DNA of 64,000 nucleotides from Virgibacillus siamensis (GTDB taxonomy: Bacteria > Bacillota > Bacilli > Bacillales > Amphibacillaceae): NCBI RefSeq assembly GCF_900162695.1, contig NZ_FUIH01000007.1, forward strand, positions 2,604,001 through 2,668,000, in the 5' to 3' direction. Positions 45,156-54,027 of this stretch are shown here, piece after piece. Both the position numbers and the translations under genes were made by a program. The first letter of the stretch is position 1; every line of letters begins with the position of its first letter. A model generated the notes under the pieces. It had not been told where the DNA came from. It did no database searches and saw only the letters and a list, made by a program, of their open reading frames with translations.

Positions 45156-46389
45156 TTCCGTTACCTTCCTGATTCAAAAATTTTAGTGCAGCAGTGCGAT
45201 ATAGTTTTGTTGTAGTGCCCAGTTCTTCAACTTCGACATATTCATTGATCTGATGGGGAATGTCCCTATCTCCTGCACCCGTTGTAACAATCGGCACCCC
45301 ATGTACATGCAAAAACGTGCCATCTGTTGCACCAGGAACACCATTGTATACCGGCTGTTTGTCCAAGACCTCTCTAGCTGCATCATAAACAGCCTTTACG
45401 ACTGGATCATCTTTTGCTGTTTCAGTCGCTGGTCTGTCTTCAATCACGTCATATTCGACCTGAAAATCTTTATCTTCCGCTTTTAACTTGGCAAAAATGT
45501 TCTCGATTTTACGGATAAGATCCTGATGATCTTGGTTTGGTACCGTACGAATGTCCAATGTGGTCATACACCTTTCCGGAATGACATTAATTTGGGCATC
45601 CCCGCTTACAGGCGATTGTAATATTGTCGGTGTAATGCTCGGCCACTTTAAATAGGGGTGCTCACCATGGATTTCCTGCTCGCTCTTTTCCAGTTCTTCC
45701 AATGCGGTGATGATTTTTGCCATCCGCCAATTGGGATTAATCCCGCTCCAGGAAATAGCACCATGGGCCATTTTCCCGATAACGGTTATTTTTATCCTCA
45801 AAGCCCCTCTTTGTGCAACACAAACCTGATTTTCCTCCGGTTCGCAAATGATTGCCCCATCAACATCATCAGCCCAGCCGCGTTCGATAAAGTGTTTAAT
45901 GCCAAGCATCAAACTTTCTTCATCCACTGGAATGCACAGGATTATTTTCCCGGTAAATAATTCTTTATCCTCCAAAATAGATTGAACAGCAGTAATCATG
46001 CAAGACAGGTTTCCCTTTGTATCATTCGTCCCCCTGCCATACATTTTTCCATCGATAATGTCAGCACCAAAAGGATCATGTGTCCAACTGGCCGGATCAC
46101 CTTCTGTAACAACATCCGTGTGTCCTTCAAACAGGAGTGTCTTGCCGGGTTTTCCCGAATCAATCACTCCAATTACGTTCGGCCTGCCAGGTGCAACCTC
46201 CTCCACATGCACCTCTATTCCTTCAATGTTCCGCAAATAATCTGCCACAAAATTAGCCGCTTTTTCCTCGTTGCCGCCGGGTTCATCCGGCCGGTATACG
46301 CTGGGGATCCGAACCAGCTGTTGGGTCAGTTTTACCGCCCTTTCATAATCCCGTTTAACACGATCAACCTTGGTAGTACGCATATACAT
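45145..46389 (-). CDS. M20-family metallo-amidohydrolase (ArgE/DapE type)
   Basis: A 414-residue di-zinc hydrolase that splits an N-acyl amide bond. Metal and catalytic motifs: LLFEGHTDVVTEG, GRGTNDTKGNL, VDEESLMLG with the general-base Glu, IICEPEE, and a C-terminal zinc His in the DIPHQINEY region. AAGGAG lies seven bases before the ATG. It follows PanF by eleven bases. In this operon an attractive substrate is pantothenate itself (N-pantoyl-beta-alanine), but succinyl or acetyl amino acids are the family's usual ones. Confidence 0.87.
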   Translation of the reverse strand: MYMRTTKVDRVKRDYERAVKLTQQLVRIPSVYRPDEPGGNEEKAANFVADYLRNIEGIEVHVEEVAPGRPNVIGVIDSGKPGKTLLFEGHTDVVTEGDPASWTHDPFGADIIDGKMYGRGTNDTKGNLSCMITAVQSILEDKELFTGKIILCIPVDEESLMLGIKHFIERGWADDVDGAIICEPEENQVCVAQRGALRIKITVIGKMAHGAISWSGINPNWRMAKIITALEELEKSEQEIHGEHPYLKWPSITPTILQSPVSGDAQINVIPERCMTTLDIRTVPNQDHQDLIRKIENIFAKLKAEDKDFQVEYDVIEDRPATETAKDDPVVKAVYDAAREVLDKQPVYNGVPGATDGTFLHVHGVPIVTTGAGDRDIPHQINEYVEVEELGTTTKLYRTAALKFLNQEGNGNES

Positions 46390-46400
46390 GTCACAACTCC

Positions 46401-47870
46401 TTACGCTTGTTTTTTAATATTTGCTTCCGGAAATTCATATGCTTGCTGTTTAAACAGAAGGCTAAATAACACAAATACAATCAATGATAAGAAAACTGGA
46501 ACTGTTACAGTATGAACGCCAAGCAAATTTCCATAGGCCTCATTGTAAAAGTGAATCGCAACGTAGGAACCGATTCCAGTAAGCATCGAAGCAATCGCCC
46601 CGTATTTATTCGAAAACTTCCAATATAACCCCAAGACTAATGGCCAGATAAAGGATGCTTCCAGTCCGCCGAACGCAAACAGGTTCAGAAAAATGAGCAA
46701 GTCCGGCGGTTTTATGGCCAGAACAAAGGCAACAATTCCGATTACGGCTGTAACTCCCATACTGACTCGTTTCACATGTTCACTGGAAGCATTCGGTTTG
46801 ATGTAGTTAATATAAACATCTTTAACGACAGACGAACTGACAAGCAACAGTAATGAATCAACTGTTGACATCATTGCTGCCAGTGGCGCTGCCAAAACAA
46901 TCCCTGCAGCCCAAGACGGCAATACATCCAGTGCAATGAATGGAATAACCTTATCCGCCACCTCGATTCCGGGCAAAATCGGCCGCGCAAAAATACCAAT
47001 CAGGTGCATATTCAGCATAATAAACCCGACGACAATCGTTCCAATGATCAATGCCCTGTGCATCGACTTCGAATTTTTGTATGACATAGCCCTGACAGAT
47101 ACTTGCGGCAGACCAATAACCCCAACCCCGACCAGAATCCAGAAGGACGCGATATAAAAAGATGAAAGTTGTCCATTTTGCCCATACGGTGTTACCAAAT
47201 TCGGGTTTTCCGCCATCAAATCCGAAAATATATTCGAAATTCCACCACCTGCAATAATTACTGCAATCAATAGCACCAATGTTCCGAACATCATGACAAT
47301 ACCTTGAATGGTATCCGTGACAGCAACCGCCCGGAACCCGCCAATAATGACATAGATTAAAACAGATATGGTGAAAACAAATAAAGCGGAAATATAGGAT
47401 ATACCTGTTAAAGACTGAATGAGATATGCTCCTCCAACCCACTGCGCTGCCATGGCAGAAAACAGGAACACGATGATACTGATGGCAGCCAATAAAACGA
47501 CCGTTACACTTTTATACCTTTCCTTCAAAAAATCGATCAATGTAACTGCATTGTAACGCCGTGCAACGATTGCAAACTTTTTGCCCAAAATTAATAAAAC
47601 AAAGTAACCTGTTGCAACCTGGGTCATTGCAAGTAATACCCAGCCAAGTCCTATCGAATAAGCTGCACCCGGTCCTCCCAGAAAACTGGATGCACTCCCA
47701 TATGTTGCAACCATGGTCATTGCTAACACCAGACCGCCTAATTCCCTGCTTCCAAGAAAATAATCACTTAAAAATGTTTCACCCTTTGCCATTTTCCTGT
47801 TCGACCAAATCCCTACAAGAAAAATAATCACCAAGAATATCAATAACGGAATGATCACTCCCCAATTCAT
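46401..47870 (-). CDS. panF: Sodium/pantothenate symporter
   Basis: A 489-residue sodium:solute symporter with about 13 helices. It matches E. coli PanF throughout: SDYFLGSRELGGLVLAMT, YGSASSFLGGPGAAYSIGLG, GKKFAIVARRYNAVTL, VGVIGLPQVSVRAMSYKNSK, HRALIIGTIVV, KPPDLLIFLNLFAFGGLEA. It imports pantothenate with Na+. The preceding gene is a YhdT homologue overlapping by four bases, the same pairing as yhdT-panF in E. coli. Here it heads a set of catabolic genes instead of biosynthetic ones. Confidence 0.92.
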   Translation of the reverse strand: MNWGVIIPLLIFLVIIFLVGIWSNRKMAKGETFLSDYFLGSRELGGLVLAMTMVATYGSASSFLGGPGAAYSIGLGWVLLAMTQVATGYFVLLILGKKFAIVARRYNAVTLIDFLKERYKSVTVVLLAAISIIVFLFSAMAAQWVGGAYLIQSLTGISYISALFVFTISVLIYVIIGGFRAVAVTDTIQGIVMMFGTLVLLIAVIIAGGGISNIFSDLMAENPNLVTPYGQNGQLSSFYIASFWILVGVGVIGLPQVSVRAMSYKNSKSMHRALIIGTIVVGFIMLNMHLIGIFARPILPGIEVADKVIPFIALDVLPSWAAGIVLAAPLAAMMSTVDSLLLLVSSSVVKDVYINYIKPNASSEHVKRVSMGVTAVIGIVAFVLAIKPPDLLIFLNLFAFGGLEASFIWPLVLGLYWKFSNKYGAIASMLTGIGSYVAIHFYNEAYGNLLGVHTVTVPVFLSLIVFVLFSLLFKQQAYEFPEANIKKQA

Positions 47871-48157
47871 GCAGAATTCACTCCTTTATCGTCTTCGTCA
47901 TCTTCAAAAGCCACTTCTTTCAGGACAAATTTAACCACCAGGATAACGAGTGCAACCATTACCAGAAACCCGACGATGCAGCTATAAAAAAACCATGCCG
48001 GAAAGCCGAATACATAATCATACTGCTCCGGCGGTTTGGAACCCATTCCATAGGCAAAACCATACCACCAGATAATATTAAAAGCCGCCAAAGCACAGCC
48101 CAGTAATGCCTCACGATTTGCAACAGCAAAACGAGAATCTCTATCCTTTTTCGCCAT
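47867..48157 (-). CDS. yhdT: YhdT/DUF997 family small membrane protein
   Basis: About 96 residues with two membrane helices (around LLGCALAAFNIIWWYGFAYG and WFFYSCIVGFLVMVALVILV). FGFPAWFFYSCI and the acidic tail FEDDEDDK match E. coli YhdT. Proteins of this family accompany PanF-type symporters and probably assist them. The ATG at 48157 is preferred because AAAGGAG lies at normal distance; an ATG two codons earlier is too close. First gene of the operon. Confidence 0.87.
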   Translation of the reverse strand: MAKKDRDSRFAVANREALLGCALAAFNIIWWYGFAYGMGSKPPEQYDYVFGFPAWFFYSCIVGFLVMVALVILVVKFVLKEVAFEDDEDDKGVNSA

Positions 48158-48297
48158 TTTCATCTCTCCTTTATGAATGGAGTAGTTTACTTGCTATTTC
48201 ATCACCCGGTTCTGTTTTCTTGGACCCATCCCTTATAATTGAAATTCTCACCCCCGCTTGCTAATGGACAACTAATTCTTTAACATCCCCTACCCTA

Positions 48298-48311
48298 AGG
48301 GAACGCTTACA
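48298..48311 (-). promoter_or_regulatory. Weak cre-like site before the yhdT-panF operon
   Basis: AGGGAACGCTTACA keeps the core and right half of the cre consensus but departs at three left-half positions. It lies about 140 bases upstream of yhdT. Confidence 0.3.
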
Positions 48312-48386
48312 GATATGTTGTAATTACCTCCCAGTATGCAATCAATATTTATAAAGTTCACATAACTAATTCATTGATATATAGTA

Positions 48387-48415
48387 CGTATGATGTATTA
48401 TGTATGTATGATACA
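48387..48415. promoter_or_regulatory. Candidate GntR operators in the divergent region
   Basis: TGTATGATACA (48405-48415) is a perfect odd palindrome of the kind bound by FadR-subfamily GntR proteins. A related CGTATGATGTA lies at 48387-48397, 18 bases away. They sit in the 367-base region between the yhdT-panF operon and the GntR gene, suiting control of both. Confidence 0.55.
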
Positions 48416-48524
48416 ATATTCATTGTTATCTGTAAACAAATATTTCAACAATTCCATTTTATATGAAATTTATTTATAATTAGAGTACGTTGGAAAAATG
48501 AATTACTATTTTGGAGGAAAGCAT

Positions 48525-49229
48525 ATGGAAAGCATATTCAATTCATTAAATACAACAACAAACCGATCAACAGAAATAGTGAATCAAATAAAATCCAATT
48601 TGCTGGACGGTACACTAAAACCAGGAGATAAGCTGCCGACTGAAGCAGAACTGACCGAACAATTCGGGGTCAGCCGAACCCCCTTAAGGGAAGCTATTAA
48701 AGTCCTCGAATCTATTGGTGTCATTACAATAAAAAGAGGTTCAGGCATGTTTATCACCAATAACCTGTCCCATTTCTCTTTGAATCCGCTTGTATTCAGC
48801 TTAATCATGCATAGCCAAAACCTGGATAAATTAATTGAGTTTAGACAGCACTTTGAAGTTATGATGATCCACGTCATCAAGTCCAATTGGTCCAGAGAAA
48901 AAATTAACCGAATAGAAGAGGTATATAACTATCAGGTTAAAACATTACACCCCGATTTACCTCCCAAACGATTGGCAGAGATAGATTTAGAGTTTCACTA
49001 TGCTGTACTGGAAGCAACAGAAAATGCATTAATCATTGAAATTGGAAAAACAATTTATGAACTCTATAAACCGAAAATGATCCAATCAAAACAATCTGGC
49101 AGTATAGATAAAACATTAAAAGCACATAAAATGTATTTGGATACACTCCGTGAGAAGGATACGCCATTAGAGGAATCAGAAATAGAAGAAATGATTCGGT
49201 TTAACCGGGAATGGTTAATTGGGGAGTAG
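48525..49229 (+). CDS. GntR-family regulator, FadR/FCD subfamily
   Basis: About 234 residues. The winged helix includes LPTEAELTEQFGVSRTPLRE and KVLESIGVITIKRGSGMFI. The C-terminal helical FCD-type effector domain has FRQHFEVMMIH and DLEFHYAVLEAT, with residues that bind a metal or carboxylate ligand. The ATG at 48525 is chosen because GGAGGAAA precedes it; a start nine codons earlier has no site. It is divergent from the pantothenate-type operon and probably represses it, with an organic acid as inducer. Confidence 0.88.
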   Translation: MESIFNSLNTTTNRSTEIVNQIKSNLLDGTLKPGDKLPTEAELTEQFGVSRTPLREAIKVLESIGVITIKRGSGMFITNNLSHFSLNPLVFSLIMHSQNLDKLIEFRQHFEVMMIHVIKSNWSREKINRIEEVYNYQVKTLHPDLPPKRLAEIDLEFHYAVLEATENALIIEIGKTIYELYKPKMIQSKQSGSIDKTLKAHKMYLDTLREKDTPLEESEIEEMIRFNREWLIGE

Positions 49230-49460
49230 GAAGTTATTAGTTGGTACCTGTCGCCTGGGACATGCTGAATTGTTTGAGGCGACTAACGTCTTAAGGAAGG
49301 GTCAGTTCCCGCTCGTCCTATTTTAAAAACAGGTTATCTTATATTAAATGATGTTGTGATGTTTACTTATACAAAAAGAAGCAAAAGATCTACCCCTTAC
49401 TCTATTATTTAAGTTCCCTTCAAAGGGGGCGCTCTTTTGGCAGGTAACCCTCTCAGTTCA

Positions 49461-49529
49461 GAGCGATCAACTCAGGGGAGGTTTACTTATGCCGTTCAGA
49501 CATAATAAACGCCACAAGCATCCCAAACG
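49461..49529 (-). pseudogene. Truncated copy of the holin-like toxin locus
   Basis: The 69 bases match 41506-41574 with four differences. On the minus strand the frame ends FGMLVAFIMSERHK and stops at 49483. The N-terminal third and ribosome site of the toxin are replaced by unrelated sequence, so it cannot make the peptide. Both differences in the coding part are silent for the toxin frame. Confidence 0.65.
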
Positions 49530-49561
49530 GCCCCGTTCCTGTACGTCCTAAAAAAGAAAAA

Positions 49562-49606
49562 AGAGCACAACATGCGGCTAATATCCGCTAGTTGTGCTCT
49601 CTTTTT
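49562..49606. terminator. Bidirectional terminator after the cstA-type gene
   Basis: AGAGCACAAC and GTTGTGCTCT form a perfect ten-pair stem enclosing a second GCGG/CCGC stem, with T runs on both outer sides. Confidence 0.88.
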
Positions 49607-49661
49607 CATCATAAAACTTTCCGATTGTTCCCACAACAGGCTTCTTATTCTTCCTGTCTCG

Positions 49662-51101
49662 TCACGCTGCTTTGTCCATTCCATCGTCAAGTATTATATT
49701 TTTCTTTAGTTGTTTTTGTGCTGAGAAGTAAAATAGTCCGATAACAATGACTGTTATTACCGCGGCAGCGATATTAGCCGTTTTGATTTGTAATCCAAAT
49801 CCTATTTCTGCGTATAGGATATAGGACATTGTTGCCATTGTGATGAACGTCGCCGGAATAAAGGAAATCCAATAGTTTTTCTTCGCCAGCAATAGATACA
49901 TCGCTCCAACCCACAATGCAATCATTGCCGTTGATTGGTTTGCCCATGAAAAGTAGCGCCACAGCAAGGTAAAGTCAACCTTTGTTAAAACGAAAGATAT
50001 AACAAAAAATGGAAGCATTACCAAAATACGATTTATTACCTTCTTTTGGCTAATGTTAAAGTAATCTGCAACAATCATCCGCAAACCCCTAAATGACGTA
50101 TCACCGGAAGTAATCGGCAAAACAATAATGCCAAGAATAGCTAGTGTACCACCAATTGCACCAAGCATACTGATCGAAACTTCACTTACAATTGCTGCCG
50201 GGCCGCCAGTAGCCAGGATTTCGTTCAATTCATTACCGCCAAACATACTCATAGCTGCAGCTGCCCAGATCATGGCAATAATAGCCTCGGCAATCATCAT
50301 GCCATAGAAAATTTTGCGGCCTTGACTTTCATTCTCCGTAGTACGTGAGATGATTGGTGATTGTGTCGCATGGAAGCCGGATAATGCACCACATGAAATA
50401 GTTAAGAATAACAGCGGAAAAATAGGCGCATTATCAGGGTGCATATTTGTTAAATTTATTTCAGGGATTGGTGCGCCGGTTACTACCAACCCGATTCCGA
50501 CACCTGCAGCACTGATTAACAGCAATGCACCAAAGATTGGGTAAACTTTGCCGATAATTTTATCAATCGGTAAAATCGTTGCCAAAATATAATACATAAA
50601 AATGGCGAAAACAATAAGTCCCATTCCAAGCCAATTTGATGTTAAACCATGAAGTAGTGTTGCCGGAGCAGTTACGAAAACTGTCCCTGTCAGCAATAAC
50701 AATAATACCGAAAAAGCGTTTACAACATGTTTCATACCTTTTCCAAGGAACTTTCCCGCTAATTCAGGCAAGTGTGCTCCCTTGTTTCGAAGTGATATCA
50801 TACCCGTCAAATAATCATGAACTCCACCAGCAAATATCGCACCAGCAACAATCCACAAAAATGCTACAGGACCGTATAATGCACCCATTATCGGACCGAA
50901 AATGGGACCAACACCGGCAATGTTCAATAATTGAATCAATGAATTCTTTTTGGAGTTCATTGGCAGATAATCAACATCATCTGCCATACTGAAGGCAGGT
51001 GTTTTCCTGTTGGTATTAGCACCAAAAACCTTTTCCACAAATTTACCATATGTTAAATACCCTATAATTAACAGGGCGATTGAAACCAAAAAAGTTACCA
51101 T
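49662..51101 (-). CDS. CstA-family transporter (probable pyruvate/peptide carrier)
   Basis: A 479-residue membrane protein with many helices. CstA-family motifs: VDYLPMNSKKNSLIQLLNIA, GVGPIFGPIMGALYGPVAFLW and GAIFAGGVHDYLTGMIS near the N-terminus, and SGFHATQSPIISRTTENE mid-protein. It is shorter than E. coli CstA/BtsT (about 700) and like the compact Firmicutes form. CstA/BtsT proteins import pyruvate. It follows a LytS/LytT-type two-component system, matching the BtsSR-BtsT arrangement, so pyruvate sensing and uptake is the likely role. GGGGAGGA precedes the ATG. Confidence 0.87.
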   Translation of the reverse strand: MVTFLVSIALLIIGYLTYGKFVEKVFGANTNRKTPAFSMADDVDYLPMNSKKNSLIQLLNIAGVGPIFGPIMGALYGPVAFLWIVAGAIFAGGVHDYLTGMISLRNKGAHLPELAGKFLGKGMKHVVNAFSVLLLLLTGTVFVTAPATLLHGLTSNWLGMGLIVFAIFMYYILATILPIDKIIGKVYPIFGALLLISAAGVGIGLVVTGAPIPEINLTNMHPDNAPIFPLLFLTISCGALSGFHATQSPIISRTTENESQGRKIFYGMMIAEAIIAMIWAAAAMSMFGGNELNEILATGGPAAIVSEVSISMLGAIGGTLAILGIIVLPITSGDTSFRGLRMIVADYFNISQKKVINRILVMLPFFVISFVLTKVDFTLLWRYFSWANQSTAMIALWVGAMYLLLAKKNYWISFIPATFITMATMSYILYAEIGFGLQIKTANIAAAVITVIVIGLFYFSAQKQLKKNIILDDGMDKAA

Positions 51102-51145
51102 TTGTTTATTTCCTCCCCTTGTGAATCCGCTTTCAACCTAGGGAT

Positions 51146-51214
51146 ATTATATCTGGAATTATGGCTTATTTGTGAAAAACACGGCCAACATGTTGAAATT
51201 CCAGTTCAACATGT
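51146..51214 (-). promoter_or_regulatory. Promoter region of the cstA-type gene with an inverted repeat for the response regulator
   Basis: A TATAAT (51151-51146 on the minus strand) lies 45 bases before the start codon, with no good -35 box. About 36 bases upstream are perfect arms ACATGTTGAA (51188-51197) and TTCAACATGT (51205-51214) around seven bases. A missing -35 box plus an upstream repeat suits activation by the LytTR regulator; the same repeat could instead act as a hairpin after the regulator gene. Confidence 0.5.
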
Positions 51215-51238
51215 CGAATAAGGGATATAAACGTCAAA

Positions 51239-51967
51239 TTATAACTCAAGCTGTTCCCGAAGTGTTTTAACATAATTACGACTTACGGGAATTCTTGTTT
51301 CCAGACTCTTTAATTTTAATTCATATGCACCATTAAACCATGGAACCAATTCTTCTATCTCCGTTAAATTAACCAAAAAACTTTTGTGTGTCCGATAAAA
51401 TGAATAGTCCGTCAGCTTGGCCTCCAATTCTTTTAACGTTACTTTCGCCTGGTAGGAATTACGGTTTGTATAAATAACGGTTGCCCTGTCCTGATAGGTG
51501 CAATACACAATATCTTCCGGTGAGAGATAGACAATTTTCCCGTCTTCCTCCACCGCAAGCTTTCCAATAAGTTTCTCTTTACCTCTCTCATCTTTCGTCT
51601 CCGTTTGTAACATTTTTTCCAGCCGCCGAACCGTTTCCGCAACTTCATCATTAGAAAATGGTTTTAATAAGTAATCAACCGCACCATAGCGGAAGGCCTT
51701 AACAGCATAATCGGAGTAAGCCGTTGCAAAAACGATTTTCGGAGGTGCTTTCATGTTTTCCAGCGCGACAACCATTTCCATTCCGGACATATCCGACATT
51801 TCGATATCAACAAATAAAATATCAGGCTTTTGCGTTAAGGTTTTCTCCAGTCCCTTTTCCCCTGATTCCGCTTCATCTATTACGGATATCGAAGGATATG
51901 CTGATAATAAATGCTTCAGTTCAACACGTGCGTATAATTCATCATCAATAATAATCGCTTTGAGCAT
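51239..51967 (-). CDS. LytTR-family response regulator (LytT/BtsR type)
   Basis: A 242-residue two-domain regulator. The receiver has AIIIDDE (acid pocket), phosphoryl Asp in PDILFVDIEMSDMSG, and DYAVKAFRYGAVDYLLKPF. The LytTR DNA-binding domain spans about 140-242 (YCTYQDRATVIYTN, FYRTHKSFLVNL, VSRNYVKTLRE). AAGGAG precedes the ATG. It is 51 bases after the sensor kinase gene and before the CstA-family gene, its probable target. Confidence 0.92.
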   Translation of the reverse strand: MLKAIIIDDELYARVELKHLLSAYPSISVIDEAESGEKGLEKTLTQKPDILFVDIEMSDMSGMEMVVALENMKAPPKIVFATAYSDYAVKAFRYGAVDYLLKPFSNDEVAETVRRLEKMLQTETKDERGKEKLIGKLAVEEDGKIVYLSPEDIVYCTYQDRATVIYTNRNSYQAKVTLKELEAKLTDYSFYRTHKSFLVNLTEIEELVPWFNGAYELKLKSLETRIPVSRNYVKTLREQLEL

Positions 51968-52018
51968 CGTATCGTACTCCTTTTTCTTCCTAATGGATCC
52001 CCCGATGTCCCCTTCATC

Positions 52019-53779
52019 TCACTCCTTGTCAAAACTTGGCAGATAGAAGGCCACAGTAGTTCCATTCCCAATATTGGACTGAATGTTCAACCCTGAACTT
52101 TTTCCAAACATCATTTCCAGACGAAGGTTCACATTATAAAGGCCGATCCCTGTACCGGTTTCAGACTGAAGTGGTTGATGAAGAAGCTCCTTTAAACGCT
52201 CCTCACTTATACCCTTCCCATTATCTTTTATGGTGATCAACACACCTTCCCCTTGCTGTTCAACAATAATTTGAATATCGCTGTTATGCGGCATACCCTT
52301 CATGCCGTGCTTAAGGGCATTTTCCACAATTGGCTGCAGTGTCATCGGTGGTATTTTATAGTTCATGAACCGCTGATCTTCCACCTCATAAGAAACGTCT
52401 AACCGTTCAACAAACCTTTCCTTCTCAACCGATAAATATGCATTCACGTGCTCAAACTCCTGGCTCAGGGATATCACCTTTGCATTGGAGCCCTCCAAAT
52501 TTTTTCTGAAGTAACGTGATAATGAAATCAATAATTGCCTTGCTTTATCCGGATCAATACGAACCAATGACACGATTGTATTTAGTACATTGAACAAAAA
52601 GTGTGGACTCACCTGGGTCTGTAATGCTTTGATTTCCGCCTCCTTGGCTAATTGATAATACCGCTCTGCTTCGGCAATTTCCAACTGCTGACTCAATAAC
52701 GAGGACAGTCCTTTAATGAACTCAATTGTAACGGTAGAAATGTCTGTTTCGGCCTGAAAATAAAACTTTAATGTACCCACCGTTTCAGATTTTCGTTTCA
52801 ACGGAGCAATAATCACTTTATTAAGCGGACATCCACGAAAATCACAGTTAATGGCATCTTTATTAGCAATCAACAATGTACCGCTATGCAAAACATATTG
52901 GGTACCTTCCGTTTGAACCGGCTGAATTTGCTGGTTTGCTATATGGTGATCAGAAGCAACACCTACATGTGCAAGCGTTAAATCACGGTCAGTAATTGCA
53001 ACGGCAGCGGCTTCAACCTCTTTCGACAAAATATTGCATGTTGCCCTGGCCGTTTTGACAGACAAGCCCTGGCGTAAATGAGCAATAGTCATCCCAGCAA
53101 GCCGCAACGCTTTTTGCGCCTGGGCAGCTCCCATTTTTTCCTCTTCCTGAAAAACACTGTTTATAACTAGAATAAAGATGGCAGTACCAATTCCATTCGC
53201 CACAATCATCGGCAGCCCTATTTCCGAAACCAGATGATAAGCTTCCCCAAACGGCCTGGAAATAAGTAAAATCAGCCCCATTTGCAATGCCTCCGCTAGA
53301 CCGCCGACAAGCAAAGCAACGAACGGCGGAACGTGCCTCCTGCTTTTTTGCAGACGTTTATGAATAAGGCCAGATAATAATCCGGCAATTAACCCGGAGA
53401 TGCTGCAGGATAATGCTGTAAAACCACCCAAGGTATAACGATGTATACCGGCAATCAGGCCAGCACCAAGGCCAATCCTCCACCCGCCAATCAATCCGGC
53501 AATAACAATTCCAATCACCCGCGAATTGGCAATGGCCTCATCTTCATCAAGTACCATCGCCCAGCTTGATATTCCCGATGAATCCATTGCCACCACTATC
53601 CCTGTATATGTACCAAGAATACCAAATAAGCCGAACATAATCGTTACTGGAATACGCTGTCGATTCGTAACATTTTGCTGATGAATAACCGTCCTGAAAT
53701 AGTTGAGCCTTGTCATTAAGAAGGCAACTGTAACAATTATCCCCACCCGCTCCAGCATTAACAATAGTAAACTCCACAT
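52019..53779 (-). CDS. LytS/BtsS-type sensor histidine kinase
   Basis: About 586 residues. Six or so N-terminal helices (5TMR-LYT type; GLIGGWRIGLGAGLIAGIHR is a family motif), then a GAF domain near 220-350, then the kinase core: phosphorylated His in QVSPHFLFNVLNTI, and ATP-binding NALKHGM and DNGKGISEERL, GTGIGLYNVN. The ATG at 53779 is chosen because GGGAGGTG lies six bases upstream; an earlier start would add 15 residues without a site. It pairs with the adjacent LytTR regulator and likely senses external pyruvate or a related signal. Confidence 0.9.
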   Translation of the reverse strand: MWSLLLLMLERVGIIVTVAFLMTRLNYFRTVIHQQNVTNRQRIPVTIMFGLFGILGTYTGIVVAMDSSGISSWAMVLDEDEAIANSRVIGIVIAGLIGGWRIGLGAGLIAGIHRYTLGGFTALSCSISGLIAGLLSGLIHKRLQKSRRHVPPFVALLVGGLAEALQMGLILLISRPFGEAYHLVSEIGLPMIVANGIGTAIFILVINSVFQEEEKMGAAQAQKALRLAGMTIAHLRQGLSVKTARATCNILSKEVEAAAVAITDRDLTLAHVGVASDHHIANQQIQPVQTEGTQYVLHSGTLLIANKDAINCDFRGCPLNKVIIAPLKRKSETVGTLKFYFQAETDISTVTIEFIKGLSSLLSQQLEIAEAERYYQLAKEAEIKALQTQVSPHFLFNVLNTIVSLVRIDPDKARQLLISLSRYFRKNLEGSNAKVISLSQEFEHVNAYLSVEKERFVERLDVSYEVEDQRFMNYKIPPMTLQPIVENALKHGMKGMPHNSDIQIIVEQQGEGVLITIKDNGKGISEERLKELLHQPLQSETGTGIGLYNVNLRLEMMFGKSSGLNIQSNIGNGTTVAFYLPSFDKE

Positions 53780-53950
53780 TACAGTCACCTCCCGGGACAC
53801 GGTCCTTGTCCCACTAAAGCACAAAATTGCTTTAATTCGACATTTCCTACACTAATATTAACACTTACAAGGGGAAAGCAAAATAAGACCGATGATTAGT
53901 CGGTTCAACCGTGGCTGGCAAGAAAGAATATCCAATCTATTTACACGTAA

Positions 53951-54015
53951 TTGACAATATGCAGAAAATATAATAAAATCATTTCATAAATTAAAGGACA
54001 TTTCCTTAAATGTCC
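53951..54015 (+). promoter_or_regulatory. Promoter and inverted repeat before the GGDEF-like regulator gene
   Basis: TTGACA (53951-53956), a 17-base spacer and TAAAAT (53974-53979) form a good sigma-A promoter. About +10 to +30 from the expected transcript start is a perfect inverted repeat, GGACATTT (53996-54003), CCTT, AAATGTCC (54008-54015). It suits an autoregulatory operator or an mRNA hairpin controlling translation. Confidence 0.6.
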
Positions 54016-54027
54016 GAAAAGGTTGAG

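Larger units (their letters stand above)
49230..49661. other. 430-base spacer with a toxin-locus remnant and a terminator
   Basis: Contains the duplicated segment 49461-49529 and a bidirectional terminator, listed separately. A hairpin with arms GTCGCCT and AGGCGAC near 49247-49281 has no T run. I see no other gene. Confidence 0.5.

Noticed and set aside
45982..46515. 177-codon plus-strand frame across the M20/panF junction
   Set aside because: Antisense to two genes with clear motifs; no ribosome site and no recognisable domain.
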